Assembly (NCBI RefSeq): GCF_001641635.1
Contig: NZ_LUUB01000096.1
Coordinates: 68,152 to 132,151, forward strand
From: Bradyrhizobium centrolobii
GTDB taxonomy: Bacteria; Pseudomonadota; Alphaproteobacteria; Rhizobiales; Xanthobacteraceae
Length of the DNA: 64,000 bases
Direction: 5' to 3'
The notes under the pieces are model-generated. The model made no database searches, was not told the origin of the DNA, and saw only the letters and a list, made by a program, of their open reading frames with translations. Shown piece by piece: positions 51,248 through 59,453 of the stretch (positions are counted from its first letter, which is position 1; the number at the start of each line of letters is the position of its first letter). Position numbers and translations under genes: made by a program.

Positions 51248-51720
51248 GATCCGTCCACGACCTTGACGGTACCGTCCGGTTGGACGATGCCCCTGATGAT
51301 CACACCGGTGTCGGTGTTTCGGACCGGGATGAGCGCACCGGCCGCGCCCGACTGCATCGCCGAGCCGTACGTCACGATCGACAGGCCGCTGTCCTCGACG
51401 ACGACCTTGACCATGGCGCCGCGAGCGACGGTCCAGGGATCCTCGACCGCGTTGGTGGGGATCGGTTGGCCGGGAAGCAGCGTGCGCCGCGCCATGCGTC
51501 CGACCAGGACCTGACGTCCCTCGATGAACATGGCGACGCCAAGCAGATTGGGCGCGAAGGCGCGTTCCGTGATCATATCGTCCCTGATCACCTCGCCGAC
51601 GCGGATCGACACGGCCGGCACGGGAAGCCGCCGCTCCTCTGCCGCCGCCATATGCGCAGAAGCGAGAACCAGCAGCGCGGCGGCCAACCCGCGGATGATC
51701 AAGCCCACCCTGTTCAACAT
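51244..51720 (-). CDS. flgA: P-ring assembly chaperone FlgA
   Basis: A 158-residue exported protein. The ATG at 51720 gives a good signal peptide (IIRGLAAALLVLASAHMAAA); longer in-frame starts overlap flgG. A SAF-type domain (IRVGEVIRDDMITERAFAPN) is followed by the conserved RRTLLPGQPIP and GIVQPDGTVKVV segments. It carries FlgI through the periplasm, and is somewhat shorter than enteric FlgA. Confidence 0.9.
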   Translation of the reverse strand: MLNRVGLIIRGLAAALLVLASAHMAAAEERRLPVPAVSIRVGEVIRDDMITERAFAPNLLGVAMFIEGRQVLVGRMARRTLLPGQPIPTNAVEDPWTVARGAMVKVVVEDSGLSIVTYGSAMQSGAAGALIPVRNTDTGVIIRGIVQPDGTVKVVDGS

Positions 51721-51733
51721 GGACACACCGGAA

Positions 51734-52522
51734 CTAGCGAAGGCCTTTCGAGACAGTCGAGGCCATCTCATCCGAGGCCTGGATGACCTTGGCATTCATC
51801 TCATAGGCGCGCTGGGCGGAGATCAGCTCGGTGATTTCCTTGACGGGATCGACGTTCGAGGCCTCGAGATACTGCTGGTTGATCTTGCCATAGCCGGCAT
51901 CGCCCGGCAGCCCGACGACGGGCGTGCCGGACGCCGTGGTCTCGCGATAGAGATTGCTGCCCAGCGGTTCGAGGCCCGCTTCGTTGGCGAAGTTGGCGAG
52001 GTTGAGCTGGCCGATCTGCTGAGGATTGATTGCCGTATCCAGCTTGGCAAACACCTGTCCGGTCTGGTTGACCGTAACCTGGACCGTTCCCTGTGGCACC
52101 GTGATTGCGGGATCCAGCAGGTAGCCGTCGATCGTGACGAGCTGACCATTGGCATTGGTGTTGAACGAACCTGCGCGGGTATATTGCACCTCGTTGTTCG
52201 GACCCAACACCTGAAACCAGCCCCGACCGTTGATCGCCAGGTCGTAGGGGTTACCGGTCTGCGTGAGCGCGCCCTGGATGTGCAGCTTGCGGATGGCCGC
52301 CGACTTGACACCGAGGCCGAGATTTGCGCCCTCCGGGATCGGTGACGAACCCGAGACGTTCGAGACGCCCTGCACGCGGTCCATCTGGTAGAACAGATCG
52401 GTGAATTCCGCGCGCGCCCGCTTGTACGACGTCGAGTTGATATTGGCGATGTTGTTCGCGATGACTTCGATATTGGTCTGCTGGGCATTCATGCCCGTGG
52501 CCGCAATGGCGAGCGATTTCAC
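51734..52522 (-). CDS. flgG: flagellar distal rod protein FlgG
   Basis: A 262-residue axial protein with the N-terminal rod motif (ATGMNAQQTNIEVIANNIAN) and the C-terminal VDPVKEITELISAQRAYEMN. The LGVKSAAIRKLHIQGALTQT segment is specific to FlgG rather than FlgF or FlgE. It forms the distal rod through the P and L rings. It is located in the block flgB-flgC-fliE-flgG-flgA-flgI. Confidence 0.95.
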   Translation of the reverse strand: MKSLAIAATGMNAQQTNIEVIANNIANINSTSYKRARAEFTDLFYQMDRVQGVSNVSGSSPIPEGANLGLGVKSAAIRKLHIQGALTQTGNPYDLAINGRGWFQVLGPNNEVQYTRAGSFNTNANGQLVTIDGYLLDPAITVPQGTVQVTVNQTGQVFAKLDTAINPQQIGQLNLANFANEAGLEPLGSNLYRETTASGTPVVGLPGDAGYGKINQQYLEASNVDPVKEITELISAQRAYEMNAKVIQASDEMASTVSKGLR

Positions 52523-52539
52523 AGCGTCACTCCTTCAGA

Positions 52540-52866
52540 TCAAATCGACATACGAACGACTTCTTGATACGCCTGCACGACCTTGTCGCGAACCGCGACC
52601 GCCGTCTGCAAGGCCTGCTCGGCCGACATCAGCGCCTCGACGACGCGCCGCGTCGATTCCTTGCCCTGCATCGCCGAGATCGACGCGGCTTCGCCCGCCT
52701 TCAGCGTACCGATCGCGTCCGTCGTCACCTGCTTCATCACCGAATCGAAGCCGACGTCATCTCCGGACTGGATCGCGGTGGCCGCGGGCGAGATGGCCTG
52801 CGTCTCGGTCGCGCGGCTCGCCGCCTGGCCTGCGGAAATCGCCGTGGATGAAATCGCCTCAAGCAT
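52540..52866 (-). CDS. fliE: hook-basal body adapter FliE
   Basis: A 108-residue helical protein; VDSVMKQVTTDAIGTLKAGE-like FDSVMKQVTTDAIGTLKAGE and TRRVVEALMSAEQALQTAVA are the FliE core, ending in YQEVVRMSI. It joins the MS-ring to the proximal rod and must be exported early. Two bases separate it from flgC. Confidence 0.92.
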   Translation of the reverse strand: MLEAISSTAISAGQAASRATETQAISPAATAIQSGDDVGFDSVMKQVTTDAIGTLKAGEAASISAMQGKESTRRVVEALMSAEQALQTAVAVRDKVVQAYQEVVRMSI

Positions 52867-52868
52867 TG

Positions 52869-53285
52869 TCAGCTCCTCAGGAGATCGATGGTCATGCCCA
52901 GCATCGATCTCACCTGCTTCACGACCTGGAGATTGGCTTCATACGACCGGTTGACCTCGCGCATGTCGGCCATCTCGATCATCATGTTGACGTTGGGCAG
53001 CTTGACGTAGCCGGCCTTGTCGGCGGCGGGATGCCCCGGATCGTACTCCACGCGATACGGCGTGGTATCGACACCGATTTCCTTGACCTTCGCAAGCTGC
53101 ACGCCCGAAGCACGGTCCATTGCGGCATCGAAGGTGATCGTCTTGCGCTGATACGGATCGGCGCCGGCGGTGCGCCCCGTCGAACTCGCGTTCGCGAGGT
53201 TTTCCGAGACGATGCGCATGCGCGTCGACTGCGCTTCGAGTCCGGAGCTTGCGACCGTCAGTGAGGCGCTCAGAGAGTCCAGCAT
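52869..53285 (-). CDS. flgC: proximal rod protein FlgC
   Basis: A 138-residue axial protein with the N-terminal SSGLEAQSTRMRIVSENLAN motif, the central YRVEYDPGHPAADKAGYVKL segment typical of FlgC, and a C-terminal EMADMREVNRSYEANLQVVK helix. Part of the proximal rod with FlgB and FlgF. Confidence 0.94.
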   Translation of the reverse strand: MLDSLSASLTVASSGLEAQSTRMRIVSENLANASSTGRTAGADPYQRKTITFDAAMDRASGVQLAKVKEIGVDTTPYRVEYDPGHPAADKAGYVKLPNVNMMIEMADMREVNRSYEANLQVVKQVRSMLGMTIDLLRS

Positions 53286-53296
53286 GTCAGTTCACC

Positions 53297-53677
53297 TCAG
53301 GTCTTCGTGCTCGACAGCAACATGCGGTGAAACGACCGCACGATCGCGGAATTCATCGAGTAGTCGCGATTGACATCGCTGCCCTTGATCATTTCCTGCT
53401 CGAGGCTCACGGAGTTGCCGGAGTGAACCACGTCCCAGCTATCCTTTTTCGCGGTCGCGCGCGTGTCGGTCTCGGCCGCGCTGAGCTGCATGTGCGAGGG
53501 CGACGTCATCGCAAGCCGCACCGGCGTTCCGTCGAGCACCTTATTGAAAGGCTCGACGTCGCGCGCCCTGAAGCCCGGCGTATTGGCGTTGGCGACGTTG
53601 GTGGCGATGGTCGACTGACGGAGCTCGAGCCAGCGCGCCTGCGATGATGCGAGTTCGAAGAGATAAAGCGGTCCCAC
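53297..53677 (-). CDS. flgB: proximal rod protein FlgB
   Basis: A 126-residue axial protein with QSTIATNVANANTPGFRARD near the N-terminus and MIKGSDVNRDYSMNSAIVRS near the end. The start is a GTG at 53677. It begins the block of rod genes; an 85-bp gap without a clear terminator separates it from flhB, so transcription probably continues from upstream. Confidence 0.92.
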   Translation of the reverse strand: MGPLYLFELASSQARWLELRQSTIATNVANANTPGFRARDVEPFNKVLDGTPVRLAMTSPSHMQLSAAETDTRATAKKDSWDVVHSGNSVSLEQEMIKGSDVNRDYSMNSAIVRSFHRMLLSSTKT

Positions 53678-53762
53678 GACAGTCCCATTCTGGTCTATTC
53701 GGGAGGACCTTAGGGCTGCAAGCTTTCCCCAGGCTGACGCGGAGAACGCTGTCCTCGGAAAT

Positions 53763-54848
53763 CTACTGAACCTTCTCAGGCCGCGGCGACTGCTTCGACT
53801 GGAGGAAGTAGATGATCTCGGCGACGGGCCGGAAGAATTCGGGCGGGATCACCTGATCGACCTGCACCGCATCGTAGAGCGCGCGCGCCAGCGCCTTGTT
53901 CTCGATCACCGGAATCCTGTTCTCCTCGGCGACCTCGCGAATCTTGAGAGCGATCCCGTCCATGCCCTTGGCGAGCACCAGCGGCGCAGGATTTTCGTCG
54001 CGCTTGTAGCGCAGCGCCACCGCAAAGTGCGTCGGATTCGCGATCACCAGCGTCGCCCGAGACGCTGAGGCGATCATTCGCTGCCGTGACCGGTCACGTG
54101 CGAGCGAGCGCAGGCGGGCCTTGATCAGCGGATCGCCCTCCGCCTGCTTGTGCTCGTCCTTGATCTCCTGCCGGGTCATGCGCAGCTCGCGCCGCCAGTG
54201 GAACCGCGCCCAGGCGAGGTCGATCGCGACCAAAACGATCGTCGCGATGCAGATCGCCGAGACGATCCGCATGGCGATGGTGAGAATCATCTCCGGCAGC
54301 GCCACCGGATCGGTGTACATCGCCTCGAACGCTTTGGCCTCGGACGAGCGCAGCACGAAGCCGACGACGAGGCCCACGGAGACGAGTTTGAACAGTGACT
54401 TGGCGAATTCCACGAGTCCCTGCGTTCCGAATAGCCGGCTCCAGCCGCTGGCGGGAGAAATACGGGAAAAGTTCGGCTGGATACGCTCCAGCACCAGGCG
54501 CGGCGCGTTTTGCAGCAGCGAGGCCGCAAGCCCGAACACGACGAGGATCACCACCAGCGGGATCAGGAAGCGCATCGCCTGGAGGCCGACCACGGTGAGG
54601 AGGTTTTGCGCGTCCGCTGCGGTGCCGAGGGGGAAGCCGTCGGGATCGTCGAGGAAACTCTTCAGGGTCGGCGTCAGCTGCTGCACGCCCTGGCCGATCA
54701 GGAACGCCTGGATCACCATCAACGCCGCCATGGAAGCGAAGATCGACGCCTCCCGAGAGACCGGAATCTGGCCCTGTTCGAGCGCATCGCGGACTTTCTT
54801 CTCGGTCGGCTCTTCTGTCTTGCTCTCCTGGTCGGATGTTTCTGCCAT
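53763..54848 (-). CDS. flhB: flagellar export switch protein FlhB
   Basis: A 361-residue protein with four membrane helices and a cytoplasmic autocleaving domain. The cleavage site is NPTH at residues 271-274, followed by FAVALRYKRDENPAPLVLAK. Cleavage lets FliK switch specificity from hook to filament. The N-terminal DQESKTEEPTEKKVRDALEQ is the standard gate-binding stretch. Length is normal. Confidence 0.95.
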   Translation of the reverse strand: MAETSDQESKTEEPTEKKVRDALEQGQIPVSREASIFASMAALMVIQAFLIGQGVQQLTPTLKSFLDDPDGFPLGTAADAQNLLTVVGLQAMRFLIPLVVILVVFGLAASLLQNAPRLVLERIQPNFSRISPASGWSRLFGTQGLVEFAKSLFKLVSVGLVVGFVLRSSEAKAFEAMYTDPVALPEMILTIAMRIVSAICIATIVLVAIDLAWARFHWRRELRMTRQEIKDEHKQAEGDPLIKARLRSLARDRSRQRMIASASRATLVIANPTHFAVALRYKRDENPAPLVLAKGMDGIALKIREVAEENRIPVIENKALARALYDAVQVDQVIPPEFFRPVAEIIYFLQSKQSPRPEKVQ

Positions 54849-54861
54849 GCCTGTTCAGCGG

Positions 54862-55902
54862 TCAGCGGAAGACCAGCTCATCCTCTTGCTCGGGGTTGAG
54901 CTCGATTTCGCCCTTCTCCGCGAGCTCGAGCGCAAGGTCGGTGATCACGCGGCGCGCCTCCAGCACGTCACGCTGGTTCGACGGCTCGCCGATGGCGAGT
55001 TCGTGCTCGACGACGCGGCGGACGCGCGAGGCGACCGAGGACAGGATCAGCTCGCGGAAGTTCTTGTCGGTTCCCTTCAGTGCGATGACGATCCGATCGG
55101 TCGGCACCTGATCGAAGATCATAGTGCGCGCCTTTGGCGTCAGGTTCACGACGTCGTCGAATGTGAACAACAGCTCTTTCAGCACTTCCGCCGATTTCGG
55201 CCGCTTCTCCGACAGGCTCTTCAGCATATCCTCGATGTGGCCGCGCTCCATCTTGTTGATGATGTCGGCGACGCGGGCATAGGTGTCAGCGCCGAGATTG
55301 CGGGCGAAGTTCAGGGTCAGGTCTTCATGCAGCGTCTTCTCGATGATGCGCATCGCATCGTCGACGATCGGCTTGAGGCTGAGCACGCGCCGCATCAGCT
55401 CGTTGCGCAGGCTCGAGGGAAGCTGGCTCATGACCTTCGCGGCGCAGGCCGGCTTCACCTTGGACAGGATCAGCGCGGCCGTCTGCGGATGCTCCTTGGT
55501 CAGATAGCTCGCAAGCGAGTTTTCCGACACCGACGACACACGATCCCAGACCGAGCGGCTGGAATTGCCGAGCAGATCCGACATGATCTGTGAAACCTGC
55601 TCCGCCGGAAGCACGTCCCCGAGCACGGCTTCAAGGCCGCCGAGGGTACCGAGGATGTTCGCGCCCATCGAGAACTGCTGGGCGAACTCCTCGACGATCC
55701 CCTCCAGCTCCTGCGCGGTGATCGGCCGAAGCTCCGCCGCAGCCTTGGTGACGATGCGGATCTCTTGCGGCTCGAATTGCTGAAGCACGCTCGCGGCCGC
55801 CTGCCGGCCCATGGCAAGCAGAAGCGCCGCGACCTTTTCCGTTCCGCCCAGCGTGGCAACGCCTCGCTGCTTGACGGGAGCGATGCCGACCTGTGCCGCC
55901 AT
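54862..55902 (-). CDS. fliG: flagellar motor switch protein FliG
   Basis: A 346-residue C-ring protein. The three helical domains are visible: an N-terminal FliF-binding part (KVAALLLAMGRQAAASVLQQ), the middle ARM part with EHPQTAALILSKVKPACAAK, and the C-terminal torque domain (MIFDQVPTDRIVIALKGTDK) with the charged helix that faces MotA. Located between flhB and fliN. Confidence 0.94.
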   Translation of the reverse strand: MAAQVGIAPVKQRGVATLGGTEKVAALLLAMGRQAAASVLQQFEPQEIRIVTKAAAELRPITAQELEGIVEEFAQQFSMGANILGTLGGLEAVLGDVLPAEQVSQIMSDLLGNSSRSVWDRVSSVSENSLASYLTKEHPQTAALILSKVKPACAAKVMSQLPSSLRNELMRRVLSLKPIVDDAMRIIEKTLHEDLTLNFARNLGADTYARVADIINKMERGHIEDMLKSLSEKRPKSAEVLKELLFTFDDVVNLTPKARTMIFDQVPTDRIVIALKGTDKNFRELILSSVASRVRRVVEHELAIGEPSNQRDVLEARRVITDLALELAEKGEIELNPEQEDELVFR

Positions 55903-55904
55903 GG

Positions 55905-56294
55905 TCAGGTATCACCCTGCCCCAGCGGTCCAACGATCTCCGTGAGCGAGACGCCGAAGCGGGAGTTGTCCTCTTCAACGACGACGACCTCGCCGCGGGC
56001 CACGATCCGGCCGTTGACCACGACGTCGACGGGTTCGCCCACCCGGTGATCCAGCGGCACCACGGCGCCGCGGCCGAGCTTCATCAGATTCGCCACCGGG
56101 ATGGTCGCCGAGCCGAGCACCACCTGCATGGTGACGGGAATGCGCAGGATCGCGTCGACGTTGGCGAACTTGCCGGTCTCTTCCGCCGTGCGCGCGGCGA
56201 TCTCCGCCAGCCTCTCCAGCGAGGACGCGTCGGTGTGCCCCTCCCCGGAGGCCGATGCTCGATTGGAAGACTCATAGTCGAAAGGTTGCGCCAT
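55905..56294 (-). CDS. fliN: flagellar motor switch protein FliN
   Basis: A 129-residue C-ring protein. After about 45 hydrophilic residues comes the SpoA domain: ILRIPVTMQVVLGSATIPVA, then LMKLGRGAVVPLDHRVGEPV and VNGRIVARGEVVVVEEDNSR. It forms the base of the C-ring and docks FliH. Two bases separate it from fliG. A 100-bp gap separates it from the DUF6468-like gene upstream. Confidence 0.93.
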   Translation of the reverse strand: MAQPFDYESSNRASASGEGHTDASSLERLAEIAARTAEETGKFANVDAILRIPVTMQVVLGSATIPVANLMKLGRGAVVPLDHRVGEPVDVVVNGRIVARGEVVVVEEDNSRFGVSLTEIVGPLGQGDT

Positions 56295-56395
56295 CTGGTA
56301 TCGCCTCTTGGTAATCCGCTCCCGGAGCGCCGCTCCAGGATCATCCCCCTGCCTGCGCGTCGACGTCAGGTGACGTCCGCACTATGGCCCCCGCC

Positions 56396-56704
56396 TCAAT
56401 GCTTGTCCGCGTCGACACAGCCCTTGGCCGCAGCGAGCCCACGCCGCGCGTCCAGCGCGGCGATCGCCTCATGCGCCTGATCGATCTTTGTGCCGAGAAC
56501 GTTGGCGAGCCGCCCGAGATTGGCCGTGGAATCGTGCGCCGCGGTAATCACCGTATCGAACGCGCCGGCCGTCTCATGGACGATCGTCGAGAATTCGCCC
56601 TGATAGCTGCGCAACCGCGCCAGCTCACGGTGCATCCGGGTCACCCGCATGCTGGTGAAGGCAAGCGCGATCAGCAGCACGGCATCAACGAGATAGGATA
56701 TCAT
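56396..56704 (-). CDS. small flagellar-operon membrane protein (DUF6468-like)
   Basis: A 102-residue protein with one N-terminal membrane helix (MISYLVDAVLLIALAFTSMR) and a helical cytoplasmic tail (RMHRELARLRSYQGEFSTIV; STANLGRLANVLGTKIDQAH). Such proteins recur between fliM and fliN in alphaproteobacterial flagellar operons without known function; DUF6468 is my best recollection of the family name. Its start overlaps the fliM 3' end by 20 bases in another frame. It may connect the C-ring or export apparatus with the membrane. Confidence 0.72.
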   Translation of the reverse strand: MISYLVDAVLLIALAFTSMRVTRMHRELARLRSYQGEFSTIVHETAGAFDTVITAAHDSTANLGRLANVLGTKIDQAHEAIAALDARRGLAAAKGCVDADKH

Positions 56705-57626
56705 CGACGAACTCCCGTTTCTGATCGACGGGATCTGCCACCTGCATGGCATAGTAGCCATCAAGCTGGCCGATCTGGCACCAGAACAGCACCTGGTTGT
56801 TGCTTTCGAGCCGGGCCAGCGTGCGCGGCGTGGCCTCAAGCTCGAGCACCTGCCCGACGTGGAACTTCACGACGTCGCCGAGGGACAGCATCTTCTCGTC
56901 GAGCACCGCACTCAGCGTCACCTCGGTCCGGTGGACCTCGCTCTCCATCTGCTCACGCCAGTGCGGATCGGCCGCGCGACCGTCGCTGACGACGACGTGG
57001 GCGAGCTTCTGCCGCAACGGATTGAGCGCCGAGTGCGGAATAATGAGGAACATTTGGCCGCCGCGATAAAGCGCCTGCAACATGATGTTCGCGCAGATCG
57101 ACATGTTGCCGCTCCGCCCGATCGCCAGCGATGCCATGGCGGTCTCAACCCGCTCGAGGCGGAAGGTCACCTCGGACGTGCCGGCAAAGGCCGATTGCAG
57201 CGATTTGGCGAAACGTTCGAACAGCGCCTGCACCAGGCGGAGCTCGATGTTGGAGAAGGAGCGCTCGACGTCGATCGGCGGCTCGGCGCCGTCCGATCCA
57301 AACATCGCCTCGACCATCGTGAACACGAAGTCGCGGTCGAGCATGATGATGACGCGGGAGTCCCACTGCTCGGCATAGAGCACGGCGGCGACCGCGTTGG
57401 CCTCGTAATCCTTGATGATGTCACCGACGCGGTCGTTGGTGATGCCGTTGACCGAGAAATAGCAGGGCGTGCCCGCCATAGGCTGGAGGCTGTCGGTGCA
57501 CGATGCCGCCATGCGATCGAAGATCACATTGAGCATCGGCATCCGCTCGATCGATATGCCGGCGGCGTCGAGCAGGTAGTTCGGCAGCCGCTTCTGCTGG
57601 TCGACGTCCAGGTCTTCCATCATCAT
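56685..57626 (-). CDS. fliM: flagellar motor switch protein FliM
   Basis: A 313-residue C-ring protein with a CheC-like middle domain and a C-terminal SpoA domain (KMLSLGDVVKFHVGQVLELE). The classical N-terminal EN-type CheY-binding peptide (LSQ-E-ID) is not obvious; the N-terminus is MMMEDLDVDQQKRLPNYLLD. Loss or change of that peptide would affect how chemotaxis couples to this motor. It overlaps motA by ATGA. Confidence 0.88.
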   Translation of the reverse strand: MMMEDLDVDQQKRLPNYLLDAAGISIERMPMLNVIFDRMAASCTDSLQPMAGTPCYFSVNGITNDRVGDIIKDYEANAVAAVLYAEQWDSRVIIMLDRDFVFTMVEAMFGSDGAEPPIDVERSFSNIELRLVQALFERFAKSLQSAFAGTSEVTFRLERVETAMASLAIGRSGNMSICANIMLQALYRGGQMFLIIPHSALNPLRQKLAHVVVSDGRAADPHWREQMESEVHRTEVTLSAVLDEKMLSLGDVVKFHVGQVLELEATPRTLARLESNNQVLFWCQIGQLDGYYAMQVADPVDQKREFVDDILSR

Positions 57627-58519
57627 GCGCGTGCAGCCTTCGGTTCGGCATCGGCAACGACCGCCTTGGGCCCGGCGATCGTCTCATTTTCCACCACGTC
57701 GATCGACGGCCGCTCGGTGCTCGCGATCATCTTGCGGCCATGCTCCACCGCGATCTGCGGCATGGCGCCGTTCATGAAGGCAAGCAGGGTCTGCTTGACG
57801 ATGATGTAAGGCCGGCACCGCTTCTCGCGCGTCAGCTTTATCTTCAGCGCGAAGGGCGAGATGATGCCGTAGGACAGGAAGATGCCGGCGAAGGTGCCGA
57901 CCAGGGCGGCGCCGATGAAGCCGCCCAGCAGTTTCGGCGACTGGTCGAGCGCGCCCATGGCCTTGATGACGCCGAGCACCGCGGCGACGATGCCGAGCGC
58001 CGGCAGCGCCTCGGACACCACGACCAACGCGTTGTAGGGCGTGAGCTTGCTCTTCACGATGGTGTGGATCTCCTCGTCCATCAGCGCCTCGATCTCGTGC
58101 GTGCGCGCGTTGCCCATGATGATGAGGCGGACATAGTCGCAGATGAACTGGAGCAGCGCCGCGTCGCCGAGCACGCTCGGGAACGCCTTGAAGATCTCCG
58201 AGGACGAGGGATCGTCGATATGCGCTTCCACCTCGTTGCGGCCCTTGCCCCGCAGTTCGCGCATCAGGGCGTGCAGCGCGCCGAGCAAATCGAGATAATA
58301 ACGTTCACTGGGCACCGCGCCGGTGATGGCCTGCATGCACGCCAGCCCGGTGTCCACGACCACCTTCCACGGATTGGCCACGATGAAGGTGCCGACCGCG
58401 GTGCCCATGATGATCACGAACTCCCACGGCTGCATCAGCACGGCCAGATGCCCGCCCATGGCGGCGAATCCGCCGAGCAGTGCCGCAACCGTGATGACAA
58501 TCCCCACGAAACTGCCCAA
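57623..58519 (-). CDS. motA: flagellar stator protein MotA
   Basis: A 298-residue stator subunit with four membrane helices; the N-terminal GIVITVAALLGGFAAMGGHL and the PALGIVAAVLGVIKAMGALD segment are diagnostic, with the two prolines of the proton path. A TTG at 58519 with GGAG seven bases upstream gives a typical start; a longer frame to 58675 would cross the divergent promoter. The C-terminal 40 residues are an Ala/Glu/Lys-rich tail. It heads the roughly 11-kb operon that ends with fliP. Confidence 0.9.
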   Translation of the reverse strand: MGSFVGIVITVAALLGGFAAMGGHLAVLMQPWEFVIIMGTAVGTFIVANPWKVVVDTGLACMQAITGAVPSERYYLDLLGALHALMRELRGKGRNEVEAHIDDPSSSEIFKAFPSVLGDAALLQFICDYVRLIIMGNARTHEIEALMDEEIHTIVKSKLTPYNALVVVSEALPALGIVAAVLGVIKAMGALDQSPKLLGGFIGAALVGTFAGIFLSYGIISPFALKIKLTREKRCRPYIIVKQTLLAFMNGAMPQIAVEHGRKMIASTERPSIDVVENETIAGPKAVVADAEPKAARA

Positions 58520-58565
58520 CGCACCGCTCCATCGCCGATCCCATCGGCAACATCTATGCGTCGAC

Positions 58566-58608
58566 GCTTGCGCGAAGCTGGTTTCCTGGTCGCCAGCCTC
58601 GCGCAAGC
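58566..58608. promoter_or_regulatory. paired conserved flagellar elements in the motA/flgF divergent promoter
   Basis: Two 16-bp elements face apart: for motA CCAGCTTCGCGCAAGC (complement of 58566-58581) and for the DUF1217-flgF-fliI unit CCAGCCTCGCGCAAGC (58593-58608), 15 of 16 identical, with an 11-bp spacer. They lie 46 and 53 bases from the two start codons. The same core occurs upstream of flgE, fliF and a flagellin gene. They could be promoters or a regulator dyad. Confidence 0.65.
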
Positions 58609-58661
58609 AATTCGCGGCAGCTTGAGACGATGTCGCAACGGCGGCCAGAGGGGCGCGTGTC

Positions 58662-59450
58662 ATGCTATCCACCATCGCGGACTACACCAGACTGACCAAG
58701 GACATGGGCAAGTCGCTGACGCAGGTCGCGAAGCAGCCGGATGTCAGCCGCGAGACCGATTATTTCCTTGCCAATATCGGCAAGGTGAAGACCATCGACG
58801 ATTTCCTGAAGGACTATCGCCTCTACTCCTACGCGATGAAGGCCTACGGCCTCAGCGACATGACCTATGCCAAGGCGTTCATGCGCAAGGTGCTGACCGA
58901 GGGTATCGCGACCAAGGACACCTTCGCCAACAAGCTCACCGACACCCGCTACCGGGAGTTCGCCGCCGCCTTCAATTTCGCCGCGCTCGGCAGCAACGCG
59001 ACCCAGACCGCCCAGGCCACGACCGGCACGGCCACCCAATACGTCACGCAGACGATGGAGCAGAACGCCGGCGACCAGAACGAGGGCCTGCGGCTGGCGC
59101 TCTATTTCACGCGCAAGGCCTCGACGATCACGAACGCCTACCAGATCCTCGCGGACAAGGCGTTGACGCAGGTCGTTCAGACGGCGCTCGGCCTGTCGTC
59201 GACCGTCAGCTCGGCCGATATCGACGCCCAGGCCACGATGCTGAACAAGATGCTCAAGCTCACCGATTTCCAGGACCCGACCAAGGTGACCAAATTCGTG
59301 CAGCGCTTTGCGGCAATGTGGGATGCGACCCAGGCGTCGAGCGACAACTCGACCAACCCCGCGCTGGTCCTGATCGGCGGAGCGTCGACGATGGCCAGCA
59401 TGGATACCGACATTCTCTCGAAACTTCAGTCCATCCGGTTCGGGAAGTAA
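58662..59450 (+). CDS. DUF1217 flagellar protein
   Basis: A 262-residue protein of the DUF1217 family, found next to flgF in alphaproteobacterial flagellar clusters. MLSTIADYTRLTKDMGKSLT, then FLANIGKVKTIDDFLKDYRL and YSYAMKAYGLSDMTYAKAFM are family features; the Thr/Ala/Gln-rich centre resembles axial or exported proteins, and no signal peptide is present, so export by the flagellar system is possible. AGAGGGG lies eight bases before the ATG. It heads the plus-strand unit with flgF and fliI. Function unknown. Confidence 0.82.
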   Translation: MLSTIADYTRLTKDMGKSLTQVAKQPDVSRETDYFLANIGKVKTIDDFLKDYRLYSYAMKAYGLSDMTYAKAFMRKVLTEGIATKDTFANKLTDTRYREFAAAFNFAALGSNATQTAQATTGTATQYVTQTMEQNAGDQNEGLRLALYFTRKASTITNAYQILADKALTQVVQTALGLSSTVSSADIDAQATMLNKMLKLTDFQDPTKVTKFVQRFAAMWDATQASSDNSTNPALVLIGGASTMASMDTDILSKLQSIRFGK

Positions 59451-59453
59451 GTC

